Source of the DNA: Symsagittifera roscoffensis
Lineage: Eukaryota > Xenacoelomorpha > Acoela > Convolutidae
NCBI RefSeq assembly: GCF_963678635.1
Contig: NC_087062.1
Span: forward strand, 97,951,705-98,015,704
Length of the DNA: 64,000 nt
Direction: 5' to 3'
Shown: positions 1 to 11,453 of the stretch, in pieces
How positions within the stretch are numbered: position 1 is the first letter of the stretch
Layout of the letters: the number at the start of each line of letters is the position of its first letter
Made by a program: the position numbers and the translations under genes
Notes under the pieces: generated by a model
What the model saw: only the letters and a program-made list of their open reading frames with translations
Told to the model about the DNA's origin: nothing
The model's database searches: none

Positions 1-399
1 GAGTATGCGAAAAAGCATATGTCGAAACATGGCAGAGTGTACAGTGAATATCAGCTGGACATTGGGGCAGGAGCTTTCAAGCGAGCTTTCGTGACCCATC
101 GGAATGCAGTGACCACCGCTGTGAAAAGAATTTCCAGGACGAGCGAGCGTAGTGGAAATGAGAAGGCAGAGATGCTGAAAGAAGATTTGGAAAGAAACGT
201 GACGTTGTGTCTCCACAACAGCTTCTGTAGAAACAGAGAATCAATCGTGGATCCCCTACCTTGCTGTAAACAGAGGGTGGAAGAGCAGAAGTGTTGGAGG
301 ACGGCTTCCAACAGCGTCAGGATAGTCAATGACGTGCTACAAGACACGGAAACCGAGAGTGCGGAGTCAGTGTCACAGGAGGAGGAAATGGAGCATTGA
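1..399 (+). CDS. C-terminal end of the giant retroelement's last ORF (upstream copy, cut by window edge)
   Basis: Open reading frame runs from base 1 to a TGA at 397-399, with the first internal ATG at 19. The protein is basic and cysteine-bearing in its second half (CCKQRVEEQK) and ends in an acidic tail (SVSQEEEMEH). A clearly related but frameshifted version lies at 56068-56452, in both cases immediately followed by the same LTR-like DNA. So this is the 3' end of another copy of the same element, lying upstream of the main copy. Function is not recognised. The 132-residue stretch is unbroken here, whereas the other copy needs two frames, so this copy is the better preserved. Confidence 0.6.
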   Translation, partial: EYAKKHMSKHGRVYSEYQLDIGAGAFKRAFVTHRNAVTTAVKRISRTSERSGNEKAEMLKEDLERNVTLCLHNSFCRNRESIVDPLPCCKQRVEEQKCWRTASNSVRIVNDVLQDTETESAESVSQEEEMEH

Positions 400-2540
400 C
401 GAATGGTCGAGAAAACAAGAGGCAGCAAGAAAGAAAATTAGAAGAATTTAGAAGTTTTAGAACTTCTAAACGACGAAAAAAGAAGAGAACAAAGGAATGA
501 TGAAGAAAAGTCAAAACTCAGAATTGTTTTATGTGTGTGAAAAACTCAAGTGAGAAATCAAGCAACCAAGTTGTAATTGAAAACTGAAACATTTTGTTGA
601 GTTTTGAAATTGTTGCATTTATAAATTTGCATTTTGGTTTTAGTTGAAGTGGCTTTAGAGACACTCACTTATTATTTATTTAGAAAGGCTTGAGGGAAGA
701 GTATATTTAAATATTCCAGCCTGCATAATTGTTTTTAATCACTTAGGAAGACTGATCACTTTGTGGTGACATGAAAAACTTGAGTAACTTCTTGAGGAGG
801 GAGGTTGTTGCATTGTTCTTTCTAACCACAAGGTTTCTTGGTTTTAATATTCAGGACAATAAACAAGCAAGATTTCCGAAGGGAAGGAGCATAGTAGGAT
901 AATTTTAGCTTGTTGGTTGGCAGGACTGTCCTGCAAGCCAACACCTTTTAAATCTAGGAGAAAAAGCTTTAATCGGGACATTGACACTGGAAGTCAGAAA
1001 ATATGTTTTATCTTAAGTCATATCCTCAGAGTGCAGATTAATGAGAGAATTTGAAGGCTATAGTGATGTAGTATGATGCCATTTATATTCTGCAGTGAGT
1101 TGATGTGACGTAGATAAAGGTAATTTCGTGCATTTTGTAAATTCTGTTCGATGACACTGTAACCATTTTACGAACATGGTGCGATTCAATGAGGACATTG
1201 ACCGGACTGTCCGGGGAGTATGTGACATTCGACCAGAATGCCAAAATGCAATTTATGCAGACTTCGAATTTTTAGCAGTAAGCCTTCCGAGTTGATGATT
1301 TCGAAGGATTAGCGACGTTATTGGAACGTTTAGCCAAACGGTGAGGGCTAGAATATTCTAGTATTTTAAATTTTCAAAATTTCGAATGATGACGTCACAT
1401 TTCGGAGAAATGCTGAAACGGCCATTTTTAACAAAAAACGAGTGAAAAAACAGAACAACTTTATCTGTGATTGCGAACAGAACGAAAATCGAGATTAAAG
1501 AAAAACGACAACGAACTACAATAGCAGAGAACGTTCCAAGTTGCAACTATTGTGCTGCTACAATAGTTGCAAGGCCGTTGCCGACAACGGTGAAGGGTGA
1601 GAACCAGCCTTCCGGATTGGCGTGAAATTGAACTTGAGGAGCTTGATTCACTGGATTCAAGAATCCGGAAGGGTTTCGGGACTGGAGCTTTTAGCCTTTT
1701 ATATAAACTTTTAGCTTCTTGTCATGTCCTGAATTGAATTTAATTAACAACTGGATTCATTTTGATAAGGATGAGAAGCTAGGAGTGGGGGGAAAGGGTT
1801 GATCCATCTTCGATGGAGATGATGGTTTTTATCTACTGAACAAAAACAATAGTAATATAATAAGTAGTAGCCCTCTTTTTAGGAGTGACCTCGTGGTCTG
1901 GGGATACTGAGACCCAGCCATGAGCTCACTATTTTTGCATGTAATTCAGTTAATTTGAGCGTTCTGGTCGAAGCCGGAGAGCAGTAACGTTTTTGTCGAC
2001 CCGATGTAAGAAAGACCACCGAAAAGTACTGGCTTGGTAGAGACGGTGAAAAACATGCAAAGCTCTGTTTAGACGCTAGCCAGTCGTCTTAAGACTTAGT
2101 TTTGTTATCCGTCGATATGTATCTTCCGGGCGAATGTTACATCTCCCAATGGTCCAGTTCCAAAACTCAATTCTAAAGTCAAAACTCATTTTCTTTGCTG
2201 GAATTCCTTGATTACAAACTTCTTGAGTTAAAACTTAATTACCTTTAATGTTCGAGTTGCTAGTCAATTTAGTTACTCCAATTCTCGAGTGTGCTGGTAT
2301 GTAAGTACCCAATTTAGTTTTCTTGAGTGTGTTTTATAATTGTAATGTTGAGGCAAGGAGAGTTTTAGGTTGATCCATCTGAAATGGATCAAAGTTCGAC
2401 AGTCTAATAAAAAGTAACTGTACGGACTGTTCCGACCCTGTTTTTAACGGCGTTCGCGTATTTTGGGTATTTTGAGACCAAAGTATGGGGATGTTCTTAT
2501 TTTCTAGAGTGAATTAACAAACTAGTTCGACCAACGTGAA
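400..2540 (+). repeat. LTR-like 3' region of the upstream retroelement copy
   Basis: This stretch follows the last ORF and matches 56453-59050 in order, with moderate divergence. Shared landmarks are the block around ACTGATCACTTTGTGGTGA (about 749 and 56819), the block TTTCCGAAGGGAAG (about 870 and 57533), a block around 1190-1250 matching 57850-57920, and the highly conserved block GTCTGGGGATACTGAGACCC (about 1895 and 58568). No reading frame of note is present. I cannot fix LTR ends because neither a TG...CA boundary nor a primer-binding site was certain, so it could be 3' UTR plus LTR. Confidence 0.5.
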
Positions 2541-2929
2541 ACTTGCTCAGCGTGAAAATGGAAACAATCCGTGTGAAAATTATAATAAACTCATTAACAC
2601 TCTCAGCGAAACACTTAGTGCAGATGAGGAAAAATGGCAAACTCAGACACGGATTACAGTGAAAAGTCAAGGAAACTGAATATTGATCTTTTCAAAGATG
2701 GTAGCTCTGAACATTTGCTCCAGCTAAATATAAAATTTTCTATTGAATTTCGATAGAAGCGATGTCCAAAATGTACATTGAAAACAGGCATTTTATCATG
2801 TAAATTTTTAAATTTGAGCTAAGTTTGGTCCAGTAGTGTATCAAACGAAATATTTCAACTTATTGAGTTAGTTAGTTATCCTGATCTTCATTTAGTTTTA
2901 TACAGGAATGATTTCCAGATTTGGTTATT
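2541..2929. other. No gene seen
   Basis: AT-rich, no sustained reading frame and no motif recognised. It lies between two related LTR-like segments. Confidence 0.5.
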
Positions 2930-3900
2930 TGTGACATTCGACCAGAATGTCTCAAAATGCAAGTTAGAATTCGAACTATTATTAGAGCAGCTGAGCGAGA
3001 AAAATTGGTGGTTTTAACACATTAACGGTTGACGAAGGCATTCATTTTGACGAACGCGGAATGGTCAATTTGGACTGACATGTTAATTTTTTAAATTTCA
3101 TTTGAAAAGAAAGACACGTTACGATGTCGAAATTTCGCGACAACTGAAAACTGAAAGAAAAACAGAACAAAATTCGTGTAGAAAAACGGTGAACGGCAAT
3201 TGTGCGATACAGATCGAGATTGAAAAAGAAAACAATTACCGCACCATTCCGAGTTGTAACGATTGTGCCGCTACAATCGTTACAACACAAATCCCGAGAA
3301 CCAGGAAGGGTATTGAGACGACGTGTCTAGCCTTCCGGGATGAAATAAGACTGTCATTTGCCCGGATTCCAGAATCCGGAAGGGTCTCGGTAGAAAACTG
3401 TAACTCTCTGTTTATATGAACTTTTAGCTTCTGGTCATGTCCTGAATTGAATTCATAACATCTAAATTCGTTTTCAGATTATGAGAAGCTAGGAGTTAAG
3501 GGAAAATGTTGATCCATCTTCGATGGAGATGATGATTTTTATCTACTGAACAAAACAATAGTAATATGATATATATGTAGTAGCCCTGTTTTTAGTAATA
3601 TGATATATATGTAGTAGCCATATATGTAGTAGCCCCGATGTTAGGAAGACCACCAAAAGAACTGGTTTTGACAGAGACAATGAAAAGCATATAAGCTGTG
3701 TTTAAACGCTAGCCAGTCGCTTTAGAACCCAGCTTTATTTTCCGTCGATATGTACTTCCGGGCGAATGTTTCATAGATGTTTTTATGGCGCTCCTGGGTG
3801 TTATTCTTTTTAACATCATGACCGGCAGAACTGTTAACGAGCACTCCGCGCCAAGCGGATGCTCTTAAAAAGGCCCTTAGCACAGAAACGGAAGGATAGT
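2930..3900 (+). repeat. Second LTR-like fragment
   Basis: Resembles 57890-59330 more closely than it resembles the first LTR-like region. Shared landmarks include GACACGTTACGA (3113, 58071), GATTGTGCCGCTACAATCGT (about 3262, 58220), a TCCGGAAGGGTCTCGG motif (about 3375) and ATGGCGCTCCTGGG (about 3785, 59230). The short reading frame at 3102-3419 is shared with 58059-58316 but looks incidental. Probably a partial or solo copy of the same family's LTR. Confidence 0.5.
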
Positions 3901-5689
3901 TTAGACCGCGGAAGCCTTCCGGTTTCCCGAAACTAATTTTTTAAACCTAGTTAAGACCGAAAATTCACGTACCAGGAAGGGTGGGGGGATTGGTCTTCCC
4001 GTCGTTCCCTGAGAGGTATATGACCAAAAACACTTAAAGATATACAAGAAACCAAACAAAAAGTAGTATAGTACCAACCAAACAACAAGTAGTATAGAAA
4101 AAACAAAAACCATAAAAAATAACCGAAAAAAACCAAAAACAGTAAAAAAACATAAAATCAGTAGAAATTATCTCTCCAGACGAGATGTGATCCGACCCTC
4201 CTGTTTGTTGTTTTTGGATATATTGTTGTTACAGGCATTTATATCAGTCAGAATTGTTGCGATCAAATTTGTGGCCCGTTTCTGGCCACAAAACGCAAAT
4301 ACTGTAGGGTTATTTGGGTATTCAAGCACGTTAATGCTAATTTGCACTCAGTCCGGAAGGGTCTCGGGACTAGAGAAGAAGACAGATCCGGCAAGCAGTT
4401 CAAGGAGTGACAAGAAGGGGCTCAAGGACAACAACAATTGACTTTTGGGTATCGTTAAAAGTTTTGTATCCCTTTTGGTACAAAAAGTAAGATATTACTC
4501 TGTGGGGGGCTCGACAGTGACTGCACCGTAGTGACTCTTCACCGAACTGCGAATTTCCGAGCACCTCAATTTGGATATTGAACAAACCCGGAGGGGTATA
4601 GTATTAACAGTAAAAATATTTATACAGCCTATAATAATACTCCTATATCGTTTTTCAGTGAAAAACACGGTAAGCAGACCGGTTTTTAGGGTCAAAATAG
4701 CGATATTTTGATCCCAACACAAATCGGAATTTTTTGAGATATCGTTATATTTTGAAATGTAAAAAAGCGCTAATGTAGTGAGTTACATTGTAAATGTACT
4801 ATTATAATTAGTGAAACCGGTTAACTTTAGTTCAGAAGTGCTTGGAACTAATTGGGTTCGGACAGTGGAAATTGTTCTTCGGACGTTCACTAGTGAATCG
4901 ACAGGTTTTAAAACCCGTTTGCCAATAACCTTCCGGGTCCCAGTGAAATCGAACTTAACGCGTTTGATTTAGTGGATTCGTCCAAATAGCATTGTCCAAA
5001 TAGGGGTCCAAATAGCATTGTTTTTGGCAAATTTTTTCAGGTGGAACGTTTGAGATCGGGTTTTTTGCATTGAACTAGAAGAGTATAGGCCTTTTGAGCT
5101 CCGATCAATAAATTTTAGATCAAAAAGTTAAGAATTACGAAAGCAGTAAGGCGGAACCTATAAGTGAGAAAACTTTTGAACTTTAGAAAAAAGAAATTTT
5201 GGTTAATAATTTTGGAACTACCGGACAAATCCAGTTGATATTGAATTCTTTAGATCAAAATTTAGATGAGCTTTTTAATAAAGCCATAAATTATTCAAAA
5301 AAGTAGGCATAGAAAATTTTTTAAATAATTTTTAGCAAAATTACCAATTTGTGAAGGTAGACCCTTCACTTTTGTAAATTTGTTTGGAAAGCCCTTATAC
5401 CCCTACCAAAGGATAGTAACGGTTGAATGAGGCAATTTAAGCTGTTTTTGACAGAAAGGGAGGCTAAGGAACCCAGAAAACGATAGTCGAATTAGAACTA
5501 AGTTATAGGACCCTTCACAGTTAAGGAGAATAGTCAAATAAACAGTTTAGCTTCAATCAAGGAGGTTTTAGAGCAGGAATACACCCTTTCTAGTTAGTTC
5601 ATATAACATAGTAGACTCGCAGACCGTGCTCGGAAGGGTCTCGGGTGTGAATTTTAATCGACCAGGAAAAGCTATTCTTACGAGCCCGG
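3901..5689. other. No gene recognised; low-complexity A/C tract
   Basis: 4020-4160 is a low-complexity stretch built of AACCAAA/AAAAACC-type words. Isolated copies of the motif TCCGGAAGGGTCTCGG sit near 4351 and CGGAAGGGTCTCGG near 5631. No convincing coding frame. Confidence 0.5.
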
Positions 5690-6122
5690 AAGTGTCCCAA
5701 TCCGGAAGGGTCCCATTTTCACCAATCCGGAAGGGTCCCAGTTTCACTAATCCGGAGGGGTACCAATCCGGAAGGGTCCCATTTTCACCAATCTGGAAGG
5801 GTCCCAGTTTCACTAATCCGGAGGGGTACCAATCCGGAAGGGTCCCATTTTCACCAATCCGGAAAGGTCCCACTTTCACCAATCCGGAGGGGTCCTAGTT
5901 TCACCAATCCGGGAGGGTCCCATTTTCACCAATCCGGAAGGATCCCATTTTCACCAATCCGGAGGGGTCCCTGTCCGCAAGGGTTCCATTTTCACCAATC
6001 CGGAAGTGTCCCATTTTCACCAATCCTGAGGGGTCCTAGTTTCATCAATCTGGAAGGGTCCCATTTTCACCAATCCGGAAGGGTCCCATTTTCACCAATC
6101 CGGAAGGGTCCCATTTTCACCA
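5690..6122. repeat. Minisatellite, ~25-bp unit
   Basis: Tandem array of about 17 diverged units with a core close to CCAATCCGGAAGGGTCCCAT followed by TTTCA. Variants have GGAGGGGT in place of GGAAGGGT, and a higher-order alternation of two unit types is visible at 5690-5900. Long overlapping frames on both strands here are by-products of the repeat. The core GGAAGGGTC is also found once in each LTR-like segment, so the array may have grown from an LTR fragment. Confidence 0.85.
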
Positions 6123-6912
6123 AGAATATTAGGATATTAGGAATCAGGCTAGAAGCTAGTGACTGCACTGGTAACTTGCCTTTAAATAAGTTGGAAAAGA
6201 TCATCGTAAAAACACAACAGGTCTCAACCCGGAGATTTTCGACACTAAGTCTAATTGAGAACAGAGTTCGACACTAACTTGTGTGGGTTAAAATTCAAAC
6301 TATTTTTGGGAAAAGAGTTTGCCTTGAGGATTTTAGTAGGTCTAGCTCGGGCAATTCGAAGGCAGATAGGTAAGGTGGGACTCGGTGAGTGCAATTATCG
6401 CCTGCTTGAGAAAAATACTGCCTTCATGTTTTGTCTGTTTAGTGCAGCACTGAACAGGGAAAGCTCTATCTTTAGAAACAATTTGACTATTGAATTGCGA
6501 CTGACTAAATACATACATTTTTTTGAAAATATTTCTAGCTTTCTTCGTTTTTGGTTTTAAATCCATAATAATTGTTCTTGACTGGGTAGTGAGTACACTA
6601 TCTTTTAAATACATTGCTATCATCATTTTGTGCTAGCTTCATATCCAATAACCAACAATCAATCGTCGTGAATAAATTTTATACACGCTGTACTGTGATA
6701 ACATACAAGGATTCGTGGTCACTATTAAAATGAAACTTTGGAATTTATTGTGTTGTTTTATTATTATCAGTAGTCAAACAATAAGAACCGTAGCAATCCA
6801 ATTGAGTGCATAAGCGGTAAGAAGTGATACAGAAAATGAGTCTACACAAGTCAAGGATCCTAAAATAAGTTATAGCTCTAGGAAATTCAAACCAGAGAAA
6901 CAAAGAAAGGCA
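6123..6912 (+). other. Presumed leader upstream of gag, no gene seen
   Basis: Lies between the minisatellite and the first gag codons of the giant retroelement. A frame at 6255-6560 has no recognisable content. The 5' LTR end and primer-binding site would be expected in or before this interval but were not identified. Confidence 0.35.
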
Positions 6913-7288
6913 ATGAATGACCCTTTTGTGGAAAGGATTGCACGGACCCGGACCAACAAAGGGAAGAAAGTTTCAGGCGGAATGGTTGATACCAGGAGTC
7001 AGAAGTCCTCCGAAGAACAAAAGGCTATGTTAGAAGTAGAGATCCATCCGGACCCTGCCATAGATAGGAATCGGGCGGGACGTGGAACGGAAGGGAGTGG
7101 GAACAGAAGGTTGGCAGGTGAATCTACTCCGGTAGAACAAGGCCAAGACTTTGCCATTTCCATAGGGACTCTAGACCGAGAAGAGATGTCGGAACTTCCA
7201 ACATATCTACTGAAAACGTGGCGACTACAAGATCACCCACTGACAACACTATGATGCATGGGGTGACAGAGAAACCGGCAATGACCTC
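6913..7288 (+). pseudogene. gag N-terminus of giant retroelement, left of Polinton
   Basis: Hydrophilic, charged frame starting ATG 6913 and closing at 7254. A frameshift near 7190-7250 moves the sensible reading to another frame, which stays open to the Polinton border. That second frame runs directly into the frame right of the Polinton once the element and one target duplication are removed, which shows both flanks belonged to one gag gene. No domain recognised in this part. Confidence 0.55.
7283..7288. repeat. Left target-site duplication of Polinton (GACCTC)
   Basis: Six bases directly outside the left TIR. The right counterpart is GTCCTC, five of six identical. Polintons are known for 6-bp duplications. 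Confidence 0.75.
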
Positions 7289-7683
7289 AGTAGTATAGCT
7301 ATTTTACACTGGGATCGGGGGGGGGGGGGGGGTGATCCCTACAGGGATCATTGGGTATTGAGATCCCAACGTAAATTTTTGAGATCCCATGTAAAAGTAC
7401 TGATCCCATGTAAAATTTGTTATGATCCCAAATAATGATCCCACAAGTTTGATCCCAATGTATAATTTTTTAAACCAATGATCCTGAATGTAAATTTTTG
7501 TTAGGTTGATAGCTAAATCGTCCAAATGCCCAGACGGTGTATTTCGTTCTTTTTGTTTATGCACCAAATTGGAGTGGTATATAAAGTGGTTATAGCGATT
7601 AGTTTCATGCATGGTATATGAAAGACGCTTGATTTCTGCACCGAATTTGTTTGAAATATATGTATAGAATCAGCTTGAAATTT
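7289..7683. repeat. Left terminal inverted repeat of Polinton
   Basis: Matches the reverse complement of 29341-29736 with few differences. It starts AGTAGTATAGC, then a G run (7317-7332, 16 G), then a cluster of GATCCCA words spaced about 12-25 bp apart (7370-7475), and ends near CAGCTTGAAATTT. Both TIRs contain long incidental frames with a proline run encoded by the G/C tract. Confidence 0.93.
7317..7332 (+). repeat. Poly-G run in left TIR
   Basis: Sixteen consecutive G, 28 bases from the element end. The mirror tract in the right TIR is 22 C (29687-29708). The length difference shows slippage since the repeats were last identical. Confidence 0.95.
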
Positions 7684-8422
7684 ATTCGAATAATTTGAAT
7701 AGTGCTATATTTTTATATATTCTATTTAGCAAACTAAAATGTTTTGATAAATCCAAAGTGGGCTAAATGGTTTTGAGCCTACATTGTAATTCGATACTTG
7801 ATTAATACTCTAATTAACAAAAAAAAATGGAAAAAAAATCAATTAAAGCAAATGAATAAAAAATACAAATGTTAAAAAGAAAATTGTTAAATAATGAGAA
7901 AGCATACGAAATAGGAAACGTTTCAAAATAGAATCATTATTGTTAAGGAAATCAGAAGCTTAATTTCATTGACAAGTTGATTGAAATGTATACGAAAACA
8001 GTCATGTAGAACTAAATAATAGTTTAATGAAAAAGCATATGGGTTAGGAAAGATTCGAGTATTGTGCTTGTTTGATCCGTTTTTGTGCAGAAATATTGTC
8101 TAAACTTGTACCTAATTGTTACTATAAAATTGAAGTGGAACAAAATTTCCTGGGGTCCGAGTAGAGGAAAACGCATGGCGCTCGACTCTCAGCCGAAAGG
8201 CGGCGTTTCGAAACCCGTCCGGAAAATGTACTGAAAGGAGGCAACAGTTGCTGGTATGGTAATATCCCCCCATAGATCGATTTTGTATTTTTTTTGATAG
8301 TAATCTAACTTCTCGGATTATTGCTATTAATTTAACAATTGAGTAAAAATGTCAATTACTAAAAAATGTAATGTTTAAAATGAAACTGAAAAGTGTACAA
8401 AACAGCCATATAAAGTAGTTAG
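7684..8422. other. Non-coding interval between left TIR and protease gene
   Basis: Very AT-rich, no reading frame of note. It contains the tRNA-like patch described separately and acts as the 3' flank of the leftward gene cluster. Confidence 0.6.
8150..8235 (+). other. tRNA-like / SINE-like remnant
   Basis: A GC-richer patch inside AT-rich DNA. It contains an anticodon-arm-like CGACTCTCAGCCGAAAGG and a TTTCGAAACC that resembles an RNA polymerase III B box (GGTTCGANTCC). I could not pair a full cloverleaf or acceptor stem, so it is not called a tRNA gene. A tRNA-derived SINE fragment or decayed tRNA is possible. Confidence 0.3.
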
Positions 8423-8869
8423 TTAATGAGAAAGCATGTGAGTTAGAAAACGTTTCAAAACATGATCATTTATGTAAACAAAATCAGAAGCATCACAATT
8501 AAAGTTTTTATCATAAATCAAATGTGCAATATAAATACAAAAAGAACAGCACATGGTAGAGTTTGACTCTTGCATGGGATAATTTGTCATTATTTCAGTG
8601 ACCTGATGAAATTTCTCGTTCAGTCGTTTAAACAGATTGGTGTACTGCCAAAGAGGAAGACCGAGAGGATCAGCAAAATATAAAATATTTCTTCTGTTGC
8701 AAATCACAATCCAATGTGTCCCCGGAGAATCTGATTTTGAAGTGTTCACAATCATAAAGATGTTGTTTGGGATGTGAGGTGGAAAATTATCCGCTGCAAA
8801 TACTCCAAGAAACTTAGATTTCAGATGTTTACAGTTCTGAATGAGATCCTGTAACTGGATTTCATCCAT
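8423..8869 (-). CDS. PRO: Adenovirus-type maturation cysteine protease (Polinton PRO)
   Basis: Intact 148-residue frame, close to the usual length for the Ulp1/adenain-like proteases that process capsid precursors in adenoviruses and Polintons. The expected active-site order is visible: His52 in GTHWIVI, Asp67 in YFADPLG, Gln100 in MQESNS and Cys107 in TMCCSFCIYIAH. In relatives the nucleophile is usually followed by glycine (CG); here it is Cys-Cys, a mild deviation. Last gene of the leftward cluster; its ATG lies two bases from the capsid stop codon, so the genes are tightly packed. It should act in nucleus-assembled particles, but the capsid genes of this copy are broken. Confidence 0.85.
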   Translation of the reverse strand: MDEIQLQDLIQNCKHLKSKFLGVFAADNFPPHIPNNIFMIVNTSKSDSPGTHWIVICNRRNILYFADPLGLPLWQYTNLFKRLNEKFHQVTEIMTNYPMQESNSTMCCSFCIYIAHLIYDKNFNCDASDFVYINDHVLKRFLTHMLSH

Positions 8870-8871
8870 TT

Positions 8872-10168
8872 TCAGACAGTCGAAATTGGAAGGACGTTCT
8901 TTGTAACTTTACGGTCAGATGTAATAAATACATTCGATGAGCGTATACCCCAAACAAAAATTTCCAGGTTTGCTGTCAAAGCGTTTGAGAATTGAAGATC
9001 GAGTGAAACTGAGCAGTTAGTAAGTTCTGGATGCAAGAAGTCATGAGCTGCCTGCTGTGTGCTAGTGAGATCGAAACACATAATAAAGTACTGTTGGTAG
9101 TTATCCAGAGTGATTCCCAGCCCGCAGTGCAACAAAGCTAGCGCTGATAGTGTGTTAAAGAAGAGACGTTTTTGATCTTGTGTACTGATTGGTGTTCTTG
9201 CTATTGGTAAACCGTTCCGTCTCAAGGTAAATTGCTCCAATCCAAACTTTTGATAATGAAAAGGATTCGTTCGGTTTGTTCCTAGAAATGCATTATTTGT
9301 GTTCAATGCGATTATAATTTGTCTCACCGGTTCACGAGCAAAAATATCTTCCTGTTGCCAGCTGCGCTGACCAGCTGTTGCAAGAATTGTTTTTGTAATT
9401 TCTTTTTGATATGGGTAGTTCGCAGGAGTTTTGAGCAAAGTTGATTCAATGGCAGAGAGCACATGGTCGGTCACAGTCAATTTTCTAACATATAGGTTCG
9501 CTTCGAGTATTTGCAGCTTGTAATGCTTGGCAGCATCTTCCGATTTAATGAGAAAGTCTTCATGAGAACGTCTGTAGGAAAGTCTGAGGGTAACACCGCT
9601 CAACAAATGCTTGTCACATGTGAAAAAATCAACTCCAGCGGGTCCATAGAACCTAATTTCCCTCGCTTCACGGACCAGTTCTCGTTGAGATGTGAAATCA
9701 GCTGCATCGATTGTTTTCAAAACGATATCCCTGACACTTAAGCCATGAGTCCTTGGCTCCTTTGCTGTAGAAAATTCTGTTCCAATAAAGCTTTTATGCG
9801 CAAATTTTACTATTGGCATTTGAGATTTTGAGTCCATTAGCAGAGAGGGTACAGTCAGAGAAAAGGGAATACAGGGAGTTGCTTACGAGGAAAGGTGAAA
9901 CAGACACAGTAGGATCAGTGTTGTCGTATCGCAGATCAGCTCCATTTGATTGCGTTACTTTGCATCGTATTTCCAAATAAATTTTTTGCAGGTCAACAAA
10001 ATTATTACGGTCACCGGTGATTTCAAATTCAAGCATTGGTCCATTGGGTGAATAGACAGGTCCAATTTTTTGATCAAAAGCGTTTTCAAAAGTAATCAAA
10101 AGAGGTTGTTTTTCAAACAAATCCAGAGAGCTATGGGTAGCTTCATTGGGTAACAAATTAGCGATCAT
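8872..10168 (-). pseudogene. MCP: Major capsid protein, double jelly-roll (Polinton MCP), frameshifted
   Basis: Two overlapping frames cover one gene: N-terminal part 9794-10168 (124 codons) and C-terminal part 8872-9837 (321 codons). The N-terminal part has typical Polinton capsid wording (SSLDLFEKQPLL, GPMLEFEITGD, FVDLQKIYLEIRCKV, SLYSLFSDC). The second frame continues with AHKSFIGTEF, the usual next block. The break is within about 9790-9835 and is most simply a 1-2 base indel. Full family length is about 430 or more residues, which the two parts together match. The N-terminal frame overlaps the basic protein gene by 11 bases. Confidence 0.8.
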
Positions 10169-10577
10169 TTTTAATGTTTGAGAAAAAATCTGCTCGACTT
10201 CTCACTGGTCTGGTTTTTCTTCGAATGGTTGTTTTTCTTTTTCGAGCCCCTACTGACCTTTTTCTTCGTAATCCATTCATTGGTGTCTTTTGACGACGTC
10301 TACCACTGCCGAGTTGTTTTCTTGCAGTTTTTGTGACAGTGTTTTTCAATGCTTGTTTAGGAGACTTCTTTTTCATAGCGACAACAATCAGTTCTGGCGC
10401 TGCACTCATCAAAAGTTCTCTGCCCAGTTTTTTCGCAGCCGGTAGAATAACCCGTCGTGCAAACGGTATAGCAACACGACCAATACCAGCAGCCAAAGTG
10501 CCAAATCCACTGCCGCGTTGTCGGTAGTGTCCAGAGAAATGAGGAAGTGAAGCTTGCTTTGCATAATATTGTTCCAT
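10158..10577 (-). CDS. Basic core-like protein (pX-like), Polinton
   Basis: 139 residues. N-terminal glycine-rich hydrophobic segment (GSGFGTLAAGIGRVAIPFARR) followed by an Arg/Lys-rich C-terminal half (RRRQKTPMNGLRRKRSVGARKRK). Polintons and adintoviruses carry a gene of this kind next to the capsid gene, likened to the adenovirus pX/mu core peptide. The likely role is DNA condensation or membrane contact in the particle; this is inference from composition and position. Intact, wedged between penton-like and capsid genes with overlap on the capsid side. Confidence 0.65.
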   Translation of the reverse strand: MEQYYAKQASLPHFSGHYRQRGSGFGTLAAGIGRVAIPFARRVILPAAKKLGRELLMSAAPELIVVAMKKKSPKQALKNTVTKTARKQLGSGRRRQKTPMNGLRRKRSVGARKRKTTIRRKTRPVRSRADFFSNIKNDR

Positions 10578-10583
10578 TGGTTT

Positions 10584-11453
10584 TCAATCAAAGCGCTTGA
10601 ATTTTAGAGTCAACACAACTTTACCAGTTCCTGCAAAGGGCACTAGTCTTCCAGTTTCTGTGCGCAACTGTACCGATATTGATTGTACAGATGAAGTGAA
10701 TAATTTTTTGTAGTCTAAGTTAGTGAAGTTTTTTCGATGATTAGGTTCAATGCTGCAGGCACTACCGTTTTTGATGCGTCTATTTGAATCAATGACGCGT
10801 AACAATTGGGCCTTTGCATCACCAACAGTTTGGTATTGAATAATGTCAATATAGACAAAAAATAGACTTGTCCCACTTGATAGGTCATATGAGAAATGAG
10901 ATTCGTACAGTTCGTTTCCCTCATAAGATGCATCGAAGGAGGGTATCATTTTGTAACCAATGTGATATTCACTGTTCTCATCAAGCTTTGCATTGTAGCC
11001 TAACAGACTGGGTATTTGGGGACTTGGGAATGAGATTTCTTCATTTGCATTCATCCAAATGCTCATGCTATTCGTGATTTCTTGAGGACTCGCATCAAAA
11101 TGAATTTTGTCTTTGAGTTTTGTTTTTATCTCATTAATCAATTGTTCTATAAAAGTGTACTCTCCTGATTTGATAAAATCTTTTTCGCCATAGTAAGGTC
11201 TGGAAATTGTATTCCGATTGCCAGCGTTGGATTTACTGGCTACTACTTCGGATGCTCTGAAGTACGTAAATTCCTCATCAGTTACATTGTTTAATTTTGT
11301 TGGGAAAATTATTTCTGAGAGAGCAACTCTCCAATCTCCGTCTAAAGCTATTTATTCTTTACAAAAATTTCTAAAACTGGCCAAAGTGTTGTCTGGGAAA
11401 TAATCCATTGATGCTGTTGAAATCAAATGTACAGTAAACTCATCACTGCCCAT
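10584..11453 (-). pseudogene. Penton-like minor capsid protein (Polinton), in-frame stop
   Basis: ATG at 11453 overlaps the integrase stop by 11 bases. The N-terminal block (STASMDYFPDNTLASF, then LDGDWRVALSEIIFP) and C-terminal block (LVPFAGTGKVVLTLKFKR) are those of the single jelly-roll minor capsid that forms pentons in Polintons. A TAA at about codon 35 (11349-11351) interrupts an otherwise continuous frame, lying between the FRNFCKE and IALDGDW segments. The downstream 185-codon frame from 11141 has no further break. One substitution is enough to explain the stop. Total length near 290 codons is as expected. Confidence 0.75.

Noticed and set aside
5568-5898. Overlapping frames on both strands with repeated SGRVPFSP/GTLPDW text
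   Set aside because: Direct translation of the 25-bp minisatellite.
7304-7612. 102-codon minus-strand frame, and its mirror at 29412-29726
   Set aside because: Both lie wholly inside the terminal inverted repeats and read through the poly-G/C run as prolines; they are TIR by-products.
8150-8235. A functional tRNA gene
   Set aside because: Only anticodon-arm-like and B-box-like pieces; no complete cloverleaf could be paired.
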